Assembly (NCBI GenBank): GCA_900708905.1
Contig: CAADRB010000054.1
Coordinates: 592,592-656,591 of the forward strand
Direction of reading: 5' to 3'
DNA from: Hymenolepis diminuta
Taxonomy: Eukaryota; Platyhelminthes; Cestoda; Cyclophyllidea; Hymenolepididae
DNA length: 64,000 nucleotides
Position 1 is the first letter of the stretch. Each line of letters begins with the position of its first letter. Shown here piece after piece: positions 37,803 to 49,100 of the stretch. The translations under genes and the position numbers were made by a program. Under the pieces are notes generated by a model. It did no database searches, was not told where the DNA came from, and saw only the letters and a program-made list of their open reading frames with translations.

Positions 37803-39069
37803 AAGAACTTGAAGACTGTTGTACACCTCTGAAGTTCAAAAATTGGTTGGTCAAATTGAGATCAAGGAATAATAGCAGATGAACCTAACCCTAAATCATT
37901 ATTAATCAATACTGGAAAATTCACTCAGAAATAACACCATCAAACATTGAATTTCTTCACATTTGCTATAACTTCGTTTTCGACATGATGCGTGAAACCG
38001 TCTCATACCTCGGAGGATGGTGGATGATTGGGAGGGTAGTATTCCAAAATTTTTTCTTTTGAATTCACTATGAAGCGCGTCATTGTTGAGTAAAGACTTT
38101 TGAAGTTTGGATTTGAAGGCAAGTGGATGAAGTATAAAAATGTCGATACTCTTTTGCTAAGATTTTTATCTTTGTGGTCTTATTCAGTTCAAACTCCTCA
38201 GATTTTAGAATAATGCGTACACCCGTATTGATCGAATTAAATAAATCGGATGGTAGTACCACTCCCATCGCCAATGCTCCAGAATTATTAGCTGGAATAA
38301 ACTAGCGAAATTTGTTTGTGCCAAAACATCAGAATGCTAGTAGTTTATGTGATTAAAATATCGGAGAGATCGTTTAGAACAAAGCCTCTCAACAATCATC
38401 GAGTCAACCTCAAATTAACCAATATCCAAAATTCTATCACCTCTTCCAACTAATCTTGAGTGAACTCACTATTTACTTTCATAAAGAATAATGGAAAAAT
38501 TTGACATTAAATATTTCTCCAATCATAAAACATCAGTCAGCCACATCTGACATAAAGTGAAATATATCGTAGTAATTATTTATTCTATTGGAAATTTAAA
38601 ATATTTACTGTTATATCTAAAACGCAATGCAAATTAATCTAGACGCCAAGAAAATCTCTGCTTTTGACCTGTCTGTCGTGGCTACAACGCTCATCAAATT
38701 CAATTCCTGTTTCTCAACCTTCAAAACTCGGTCAGAAAGGAATTTGCCCAAGGAAAGTGAAATTGTTTGTGAATGTTTGCTAATACGAAAACTATGATTC
38801 CGCACAATTCATTGATCACCATTTCATGAACATAACAGCTATTAATGACTGCGAATGCCAATTTTCGGATACTGTAAGTTGTAAAAATAAATAAAGATAG
38901 TTTAACGGCCAAATAGAATTTCATCACCATCATTGACACCAGATCCGATATATCTACATTTTCCAAAACAGTGGAAAATGTCAGTTTCCGAACTCTGTGG
39001 ACCGAATCACTCTATCCTTTTGATAAAATTATCACTTTATCATTCGGTAGTCCTCTTAGAAATCGTCTA

Positions 39070-39305
39070 TCTACAGATAAGTACAACTTGCCTCTAGCAG
39101 AGTCTTCTAGTATAAGTTGCATGCAGAAGTAACGAGAACACAGAAGGCATTGTATGTAGAGAGTTTACTCACGAAATGTATAGTAATTGAGTAAAATTAA
39201 CGCTACGCTCCCCAAATATTGATAGCTGATTGGTTGGGAAACCTCTACACACACATTCACACTTGCTCGATACGCAACCATTAGGACGTTTGAACTTTCC
39301 TGAAT
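39070..39305 (+). repeat. Dispersed repeat family A, copy 3
   Basis: It aligns along its length with the reverse complement of 12300-12515: GAGAACACAGAAG, GAGAGTTTACT, ATAGCTGATTGGTTGGGA, TTGCTCGATA and GAACTTTCC keep their order and spacing. Its first part (CTAGCAGAGTCTTCTAGTATAA) also matches copy 2 at 32470-32790. Confidence 0.6.
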
Positions 39306-39929
39306 ATTCAAACGCGAGCGAGATGCCTTTGGTCAGCCTTGGATGCGTTGTACACTTCGCAATACAATTTAATGTCTATGGCATAGGGAATCGTTCAGTC
39401 AACACAGAGATGACATTTATCATCTCACCTATCTCCATATAACTTATCTTTATGTATATTATTAAAGGAAGAGCAAAAAGATTACATGTTTTTAATCCTG
39501 AGAAAGCATTTAAGCACGGCGAGCAGGATATTCGCATAATAAGGGATGGCTGGAGGTAAGTAGAGTAGAATTAGAAATAAACTCATGGCATTGACGAAAA
39601 ATGTAACTTCGTCTTACGTATGGACCTATCCCATTATTCACTTTAACAATTATCAAAAAGAATTATCTTGCTTCATTTTCATATCAACTTTCAATAAAAC
39701 CGGGGTAAAAAGAACAGAAAGTTTAAACGCACAATCATACACATCAAAAATACGGCAAATGATTCAGTAACGATGATTAAAAAATATGATAAAATGTTAT
39801 ATTTTAATTATTAGCACCATGGAAATTGCTTTCCGATGTCGACAAAGCCACACAAAGTGGTCCCAATAAATATTTCTGAAAGACTTCCGATTCGGCTTGA
39901 AGGATGACTCATGAATTTCCAAAATTACT

Positions 39930-40330
39930 CTTTATTAGCATTCTTTATGGATATAAGTTGGTTTTCTCATTTATGTCCCCATGACCGGAGTTCCTGTTCA
40001 TCCTGTCTTAACGAGTTTATTAATTCTCCCATTTCTATATCTGTTCTATTTCACTCATACCCTCTTTCGCGCCCTTGTCCAAGTGATGCGCGTGTGTTTG
40101 TATTTCCACTCACACGCAGACACGCTTATCACTTGTCTGTTCTTACGCTGCTCCCCTTATCTCCTCTCTCCCTCATGTCACTCTTATTTTCTCACATTCT
40201 CATCGTGCTTTATTCAATACAATTTGGCCTACACAACTCTTTGGTTTCTACTTTTCGAAACTGCTGTTTATTAACTCCTACACTTTGTTACGCTGATTGG
40301 CCATACTACTGGCTGTAGCAAGATAGGAGA
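39930..40330 (-). repeat. Dispersed repeat family C, copy 1
   Basis: The minus strand aligns with 44660-45000. Shared anchors are a GGCC-AAAT-TATTGA segment, a purine-rich GAGAGAGGAGAT stretch, GTGAGTGGAAATA against GGGAGTGGAGATA, and a CATTTGGG/CACTTGGG segment, then GTGAAAT. The plus strand's pyrimidine-rich character creates open frames here that I do not regard as genes. Confidence 0.5.
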
Positions 40331-43300
40331 CTTTTATAATAATAATAGAAAGTCCTGGAATGTGAAATCCGATCAGCAGCCAATATTTAAGAAGAATAGG
40401 ATTTACATTCTAATTCGGAATTGGAATAAAGGGGCCGGAAAGCAGTGGCCAATTCTGATAGTTATAGTAAGCCACCAAGTACTTTGCTACTGAAGAATTG
40501 GAAGTGGGCCATTCTAGCAAGTACGGAAGCATGAATGTCAACACACCGACTAATATGAACGCAGAGTGTTACAAATGCGACGCCAGCACGCCGAGGTATA
40601 CTCGCCTTCATGTTCTTAGCTGAACTAGAGGCACTTCTTGGCACTCCTTTCAACCTTTCTTTCACCATATGGACTATATGCTCCTTCCCATGAACTTGAG
40701 TAATATATGAAATATTCCTTGCTAAATATATTTTTGACCATGATTATCATATAACGATTTGATGGCGTCTGAAATTGTCTTACTCCTGATGAAATGTACT
40801 TATTTAATTATGAAATGCGGAGAGTAAATCCTACACTTGAATCTTCTGTAATTATGTTCAAACGGTGACTTCATTAATAAATTAATCGCATTAATTGAGA
40901 CTCAAAAGTTTGTTTTTAGTTAGGAGCTTTATTTTCTTCCTTTTCCTGTTTCTTTCTTTCCTTTTTTGTGAATTTTTCAAAGTATAAGTGATGTAATCTT
41001 AGAAGAGGTATTGCTGACACGCAAGAACCAAATTCAAACAAAAAACTCCTATACTTGGTTGACTTTCCTACAATTTGCAAAGGATAACTCAGTTAGAATA
41101 GCTAAGTAGTTTGAATCAAGTCAGACTGCACTAAAATTTGTTTTTGCACACTATTGGACTGAAATCCCTTTCAGATTAATCGACCGGAGAAAATTTCGAA
41201 ATAGAAATCCAAATCCATCCATTTTTACTATTTCAAGTCATTCACCATGCGTATGGGAAAGCCGACATGGATCCACGCTAAGTGTACAAATCTCTGAGGA
41301 AAGTTCTAACTTCTACTCCCCAGAAGTGGACTGAATTTGCTCGTTTAAGGGTACTCATTAGTACTGCTCTTTTGGCTCAGTGCTTTTACTTAAATCTTCT
41401 CCTTTATCTTATCCTATAGTCTTGTGCCGTGAGTCGGATCTGATTATGGGAGGGTTATTAGTAGCTAATGTTTAACTCTTTAATGCAAAGTCTCCAGATC
41501 ATAGTGGAATTAAGTGAAGATGGAGAAAGTTGGATACTCATTTGCTTAAGATCTTTTATGAATTTTTGCGAAGTATCCAATTGACCTCTAATAAATGGGC
41601 AAACGTTATAGAAAAGAAAAGGCAAAATGAATGATTCAAATAGCGAATATTTCTCCTCGTCTCCACCGATAGGATTTATACATCTGTAGTCGATAGCAGG
41701 CTTAGATCTTACTAGCTGATAAGCTTGACTGGTCACAATATGACATCTAAAAAGGAATATCAATGAATAAGGGAATGTTTGGCGTTTGAACGCCTTTCCA
41801 AAATGATATTTATCAAAGGAGTCCTGTGGTTTTGATTTCCGTGGAACTGAATAAGGTGTTTGAAAGCCTTCCCATATGAACAATAAAATTGTGTTTAATT
41901 GACTTAAAGAGTCCCTAGAACATTGTGAACACTGTTAAAAGCTTACTTTTAACACAGATGAGCAGATTTTGAAGTCTATCAAATACCTTCTAGCTCTGAA
42001 ATTATATTTTTATTTATTTTATTGATGAAGTGCAGATGCACAGATTCAGATTAAGTCAATATGTCTTGATAGACAGAAATTACTGGGAGTTCATGGGGAA
42101 ATTTTGCTGAATATATTTCACCTTAATGTATTCAGTGTTACTTTTCTAGTGCATTGGGAGGTCACTTGTCTCGTTAAGTGGGTTATTAAAATGAAATAAC
42201 TTGGCTCATGCCAAATACCACTTCATAACTAGATGACAGTTTGAAATTTCCAAATTATACACCTTGAAAGTTTCGTTTTGATCATCGTTGGGTTGATACT
42301 TTGCCTAAGTCATACTAAATAGGAAAGTAAAGAAATGTTTTATCGTGTAAAGAAAGAATAATATCGATTTCTCGCATCCGGCGTGATGATAAAACTTCCA
42401 TGTCATCAGTATTAGGGGTCATGTCGTGGGACATTAAATCAAATTGTGGGTAATTCTATTTCATTAGTTCACCCGTACCGAATACCTCAACGCACCCTCC
42501 TAAATAGCATAAATTTGTAACTTTTGAGGCCATATATAGGTAAATTATTATTCATTTATATTTGACATTTAGTTTAAGAAGCATTAGATATAAAGGAACT
42601 GGGAAAACCAAAGATAAAAGCATAATTAGGACAAATTTTATCTCGATCGGCTGAAGTTGGCTCATGGCAGAGGCATATATATTAACGAAAGTCATCACCT
42701 ACCTTGGATAGGTAAAAGGAAACGTGGAGTACCCTCACTTTTAGTTACCTATCAGCTCACTTTATCAAGGAATGCATCTGACGAAATAGGCGATCGGACT
42801 TCGGACGTCCCCTCTGCCATATTTACATTGGCTTTCCCTAAAAACCCACATTGAACTTTGGAACCTCCCACCTCGCACCCATCAAGGTCTGTACATCCAA
42901 AATGAACACCCACCTCCCTTTGGTCTACAATATTTTCTTTTCGGAAAATTCTACTATTAAACCTATTGGTTGTAACTGTCTTCTCCTGGTGTCGAGTGAA
43001 GATTAGTAACAGTTAGAAGGTACAGCTCCAAGAAATGTTAGCAACCAAAACTCGGGTTTCTAGTCTCTAGTTCTCCCCCTATCGAATATTTTACCTATGA
43101 TCTGAGAGTTAAGCCGTACAATTATATTTTAAAAAAAGACATGATCTTGTTTAAAGACTAAGTGAAGAATAATGGATCATGAAAAAGTGGAGTAATTCTA
43201 TTCAAGATAAATCTAATTTTAGTCAAGGTAGAAAATCACAGGAAGATAAAATTTGTGAACTCTTACTTACTTATCTCCACGAATTAAACAGTAGGTAATT

Positions 43301-43394
43301 ATCGTATTGTCTAGTATTTATTTCCCCTGGAAATGCAGGCAGTATACAAGCTTAACGGACTTAAAGCCTTCATTTACTAACTGGGCTTTAGCAT

Positions 43395-43460
43395 ATAATA
43401 TAACATAATATTACTATACTATAACATAATACTAACATATAATATAATAATATAACTACG
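43395..43460. repeat. AT-rich low-complexity tract
   Basis: Repeated units of the ATAATATAACATA type make up the tract. It is probably a degenerate minisatellite. Confidence 0.7.
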
Positions 43461-44293
43461 GATGTAACATAAGTAGAAATTTATTATGAATTTATCTAAT
43501 AACAGACAATAGGTCATATGCTTGATACTATTGGATGTATTATATCAGAGAAGTATGATGAATATTTCTGTGAATACCTTCCTAATTAAGACAGATGTTT
43601 GACTGAACAGTTGGCATTAAAACTTAAAGTACTCCATCCAGTCTAGGGTATACTTTCTTCAAGATTGACTAAACTCTTTCCATTCATTTGGCGGCGTAAT
43701 AATACCATTTGAATTGGATTTTACACAGTTTTACCAAATATCGGTGGTTATGATCAGACCTGCCCGATATTTAATCTTCGGATTTAAAATTATATGTAGG
43801 ATTCAATAATATGCCTTCCACAATTTGCAAAAACAGGCATTAAAAAATATTTTTGGGTGGAGGGAAATTATCCTGGACCCTCCTAAGACCTACTCGCATT
43901 TTACACATTCGTTGTTCTCCAGAATCAGCAATTACGATCGTCTATTGATCTCGAAGTCTCTCCCTTGCAATTACTGGTAAGCTAAGTATTTAGTAATCAG
44001 AGTAAATGGCGTTATAGGCTTACCATTTTAGATATAATTGCAAGAATAAAATCTTTTAGAAACCAGGCAATGTGAATATACGATGATTTATATGAATGAG
44101 ATAAAACATGAAGACAATTAATAAGATGCATTTAATATATAATTCCATAGCTCAAATTGACTAGTTAAATCGAATTACCTGGGAAAGCTACTATCTCACT
44201 GTGGTTACATGGTAAGTAGTTTATATTTAGATAAAGAAAGATTTTATTTATATACTATGTATCGCCTTTGTTTGAGCAACAATATGAGTAAAG

Positions 44294-44308
44294 TTAGGGT
44301 TAGGGTTA
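44294..44308 (+). repeat. Short telomere-like repeat (TTAGGG)2
   Basis: The sequence is TTAGGGTTAGGGTTA. TTAGGG is the usual animal telomere unit. At two and a half units it may be chance or a repair scar. Confidence 0.5.
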
Positions 44309-44659
44309 CGAATTTCCATTGAATTTATTCATTCACAGTTATGTGCCCTATCGATTTCAGCTTTAATTAATGATTTATTCCCCTTTTTAAAATCAACCAG
44401 ATTACTTCCCATAATGAATCAGCCAGATCTAATTCCATTTTTCGAATATTAGAGATCCCCATGTAACAAGATCAACGCTGTCCCGAAAAGCCAACTGCTG
44501 AATCTTCTAAACTTAATTTCTGATCATCGATTGATCAAATTGAGGCTAATAATTTACTCAATTTTCTTCATAATTAACCTTAATAGCTCTGTCATCCAAT
44601 TTGTCTGACGCTGATGTTATCAATGACCTTTTGAGGTTAAGATAATAACTAACGCCTGA

Positions 44660-45000
44660 CAGCTAACACCAGTTCTAGAGCAGAGGACCGGGAGCCATTT
44701 TTGGCCGAAATATATTGATCAAGCCACAATGAGGATTGAAGCGAGCAAGGGAGAAAGAGAGAGAGAGTTGAGGCACAGAGGAGATGAGAGGGAAATGTAG
44801 GTGCCAGTAACTGACACGCCTGTTTATGGGAGTGGAGATATAAAGACAGTTTATGTGAGTCATTTGGGTAAGGACTCGCGGAACCATGATTGTAAGTGTA
44901 CTTTTAAGTGAAATGAGGCTGTTATAGAAGGGAGGAATCCGTAAGATCGTTTTGACATGACAGACAGGGGTTTTGTATCAATAGAACATACAAGACGTTA
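44660..45000 (+). repeat. Dispersed repeat family C, copy 2
   Basis: This is the partner of 39930-40330 in inverted orientation. It includes the GA-rich tract at 44748-44776 with an uninterrupted AGAGAGAGAG run. Similarity continues past 44900 (GTGAAAT, TATAGAAGGGAG-like, TTTTGACATGACAG-like), fading near 45000. Confidence 0.5.
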
Positions 45001-46111
45001 CTGTGGCTTCGTGGACGAAAAACCGAAATATTGTCATGGAGAATGCGAATAAAGAGTAATTCTGGAAATACATAGAGAATCATCCTTCAAATCTCTGATT
45101 GGTCAGCATGTCCAAAGTCCCGGTCATGAGTGCTATAAATAAGACTGATTACTAAACAACTTCTCAAAAATTCATAAATGGCCCCGTTTCGGTCAGCCGG
45201 TAACACAACACGGTTGAACAAGTGACTTAGCTATCTAACGATTCAAAAAGCCACTGGATCACTATCCATAGCTACCTTGCTACCATTTTGTACACTGTCA
45301 CTTGCCGCTGTATCAGTAAAGCTTTAATGCCAGCTGAATTAGTCTTGCCTCCTAAAGCACGTATTGCCTATTTCTGTCAGTGTTGCAACAAATTGGTGAT
45401 TTTGGCTCAGCTTGCAATAATATCAATTATAAGAGAGCTCTGTGTATTGTAATATGTGAGAATATTAAAGTGTTTAGATATTTAGAATTCATCGTATGAA
45501 TGTGTAAATGAAATACGGTGACCTAGGTTCAGTTTGAAATGCGATTGTCCTGAAAAGCGATTTTCGAAAGGAAATCAAATACTGTTACATAACTTTAAAA
45601 AATCAATGGTTCGCTAAACAATAATTAGGTCTGGTCGTTTCCACTAAATGATTTTCACTAATGGTTTTTATTAAAGCCATCCAGAATTTAATCCAAAACT
45701 AGGGCCTTGAGGAAATGAATGCAATATATCAGGTATTTTGGAACGCAATGACCTTTCCCATTTCCGTGAGCGAAGTTTCTTAAATTGCATTTCGGGCAAA
45801 ATTAAAAATGAGAAGTTTCAATCTAAGGTGAGATTTTCATTTATCTTTACACAGGTAGAGACATTTCATTATAAGTTAACAAATTAGAGTAAATGCAGAC
45901 AAAATCTGCGGTATATTTTTGCAAATCAATGAGTAAAATATTTTATATTTACAAATAATTATGCCTTATGATATAGGTAAAGAATTTTATTCATGAATAA
46001 AATATTTGGTATTTAACTTCTTTAACGCAATCACCGCCTTTTGCGAAAAGATACAACCGCTATTTTAATTGGATGAAAGCAGAAACAATATTTTATATCA
46101 TATAATCCGAA

Positions 46112-49100
46112 ATGGATGCACAACCGGGATTATTATTAAATGCCGCAGCATTCTCACGTGTACCTGAGCAGAATAAACCCGTTTTTATCTATGATTGGCT
46201 GCGTAGTCTTGATAGGCGTCTTTCTCAATCAACTAAAACAGAGGTTAGAAATGTCCAACAGGCCCTTACTGATCAACTCATGGCTCAAGTTTCTCAAGGT
46301 GTTGGTCCACCATCACGGAAGTTATTGGGTAGATGTTTGGCAAAGATATTCACAGCTGGGGATTCCATATCACTTTACGAAGTTCTTAACAGTTGCAACG
46401 ATATACTCAAAGTTCGAGATGACAGTCCAACAGCAATTAATAAACGCCTTACCGCTTTAACTTGTCTTGGAATTATCTATCGCAATCTTGGACGTCTCTG
46501 TGGTCGTTCTTTTGAAGAAACCGTTGGTATTTTAACGAAAATGATGAAGCATGTTGAATCTCAAACCAGGTATGAGATTCTTACGACTCTTCGAAAAATT
46601 GTGACGGGATTTGGTGGCGCCGAGACCTCCTGTTTCCGTGACATCTACAAAATTGCCAGGTCTTTCATCACTGATAGAGTCCTTTTTGTCCGACTTGCAG
46701 CTGTTCAGGTAGCAGTAAATAATCTTTTTTGATATAACTTATAACTTTAATCTTATTTTTACAGCAAATATTTCTTAATTTTCTAATTCAGGAATTTCCG
46801 GTTTTTTCATGTTATTCATACTTGAATACGCAACCTTAGCGCATTTATTATTATTATTATTCACGTTTTATGGGGAAAATGGCATTTATTTTCGTTAAAA
46901 TAGGCTCATTTTATCGATATGTTTTCAAAATGTGGATGTATCTTGTGATCGGCGAACGATATCAGTTGAATTTCATAAATTTGGATCTTCTTAACATTTG
47001 TAACTTTCATTTGTATCGTTTCTGCCCTGTTAGAATCCTCTTAATAGTGGTATTGGAAGCACATTTTCTAAACTTACGGGATTGTACAGTTTGTGGTTAT
47101 GTTTGTTTGTTATTTTAGTTGATCTCCTGTTTGCAGTGGGGAACATTTATCCAGACGTTCATCAGCATCTCCCTTGTTTACATGTTGCACAACAGAAATA
47201 GTTGAAATAAGTTTATGGTAATGCTGATTCTATAGCAGCGACTATATAGCACCTCTGGCCTGGGATATGAGAAGGGTAGTGGTTTGTGGGATTTGAGTTT
47301 TTATTCTTGGCTCTACTATTGGTTTGAAGCGTTGGTTAAGATTGTGTGTAATTCTATTTCAGTATGCCATTCAGATATAACAGATAATTTTTGCTGTCAT
47401 CTTTAAGTTGAGAATAAGTATAGGCTTAGTTCAGTCAACTTTTGGCCTCTCTCGCAAGAGAAGGCTAAAGTAGCCTTACCCTTAGTTTTGAATTGTAGCA
47501 TATGGTATAGATCCTTTATATAGAGGTGCACTGTGTATGGTCTCATTTCAGCAGTAACTTTTCTTTAGATGTGTCATTAAGCACCTCTTTTGCAGCGTTT
47601 GAAAAATACCTGAATCGGACAACAATTTCTCTTATTTCGCATTGCTCTTTATCTCTTAAATTTTCGAGGCTTTTTCTTGCTTTCTGTTAATATTTGCGCT
47701 GACTGTAAATATGGTTTTGTTTCCCTTTAGTGTCTGAATAGTCTTGCCAAGAACCATGTGCATTTCTTTATCGGTGATTTGGATGGAGTTATGAGTATGT
47801 GCATTAAGGGTTTGGACGGTTCCAACCACGCCGTCCGAATGGAAATTGCCAAGTTGCTCGGATTTGTCATGGCTAAGACTCAACTTGATTTTCCTGTCAC
47901 GGGTATCAACGGAAATGCAAGTCAGTCTCCAATCAATACTTCTACTGGTGGAGCATTAACAAGTGAGTTGTTTTTTATTCTTTCACAGTTGTTTTGTTCT
48001 TTTTTGGAAGTGCTAAGCTTTCAGCCGTTTTGCATCACTCGGTATTGGAACAATTGGAACAATTATTACCACTTAACAATTCGTGTAAGATGTCGAGTTT
48101 GTACAGTTTTACAATTAAAGAATATAGTTATTCAACTAATCGGAATTCGTAAATATGTCACAGATTATTTCATTTCATTTTAGGCTATTAAATTGATTTA
48201 GGTCACAATTAGTGATTGTTATGGGTTACATTCGGCTGAAGTTTGTGACTATTTGGTTAATTGAGAATATTTTTGTTCTTATTTTGTTTGTTCAGGTGAT
48301 AATTATCTCTTTTCCATTGGCCCTAGTCCCCTCTTTTTACCCTTAGAGGTCATTTCAGTTCTCAATACACCATCCTGCTATTATCTTCTACTTGCAAAGT
48401 GGATCATTTTTATCTATAAAATCGGACGGCTTTGAATCTAAATGATAACTTTAGACTATTGGATAAAGTGAAAAGAGCATTTGATCAATCAGTAATTGCA
48501 AGTAGATCAAATAGCAGATTACTACAAAATGCTTACTGTTTTTTTCTCTACAGCTATAATTTTAACATTTTGCATTCTAATTCCACCTTACTTAGCATTT
48601 TGGCGCACTTTTTAAGTGATTTAGCAACCATTATCCAACCGCTTTCCTTACAACTTAAATGAATATATTTTTTTCTCACTTATTGTAACCTTTAAGTAAT
48701 TTAAGAGGTGCTTCAGTTCCTTAATTTTTCTAATATCCGATGCGAATTAGAAAGAAATCTGTATTTTTTTGACTGGTCTTCTTTTATTTACTGCGTTACT
48801 TCAGGGAATTTTTAAGTTGCATTTAGCCTGGATTCATTGATGAATTTAATCGCTAGGGTAATCTATTCAATAGGTAATGGAATGTTTGACGTACCACTTT
48901 CAATTGTAGGATATTTTTTTCTTAATTTATTCGAATATTCGTTGTGATTTATATTTTAGACAATAACCTTTTCACACTCATTGAGGGAAGTGTTAGCAGC
49001 ACTTAATTGGAATGGAGATAAGCTTCCCTTATTGGAAATTCACATTCCGCTACCAGGATACTGTGCTAGTCACCTTACGATCCGATGTTATCTGTTATTA

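Larger units (their letters stand above)
37805..46111. other. Gene-free region between ALP copy 3 and HEATR5B
   Basis: About 8.3 kb without a recognisable exon. The two longest open stretches (39911-40318 on plus; 41458-41883 on minus, 141 codons) have no domain or motif I recognise, and the first overlaps a repeat. Contents: family A copy 3 (39070-39305), an inverted repeat pair of family C (39930-40330 and 44660-45000), an AT-rich low-complexity tract (43395-43460), a short telomere-like run (44294-44308) and a GA-rich tract (44748-44776). The HEATR5B promoter must lie at its right end. Confidence 0.6.

Noticed and set aside
39911..40318. 135-codon open frame on the plus strand
   Set aside because: It overlaps repeat family C on its pyrimidine-rich strand; the low-complexity composition explains the open frame and no domain is recognised.
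41458..41883. 141-codon open frame on the minus strand
   Set aside because: No recognisable domain, no clear splice or promoter context, AT-rich surroundings. It could be a lineage-specific gene but nothing supports it.
44748..44776. GA-rich tract considered as a promoter GAGA element for HEATR5B
   Set aside because: It is over 1.3 kb from the HEATR5B start and lies within a dispersed repeat, so repeat origin is the simpler reading.
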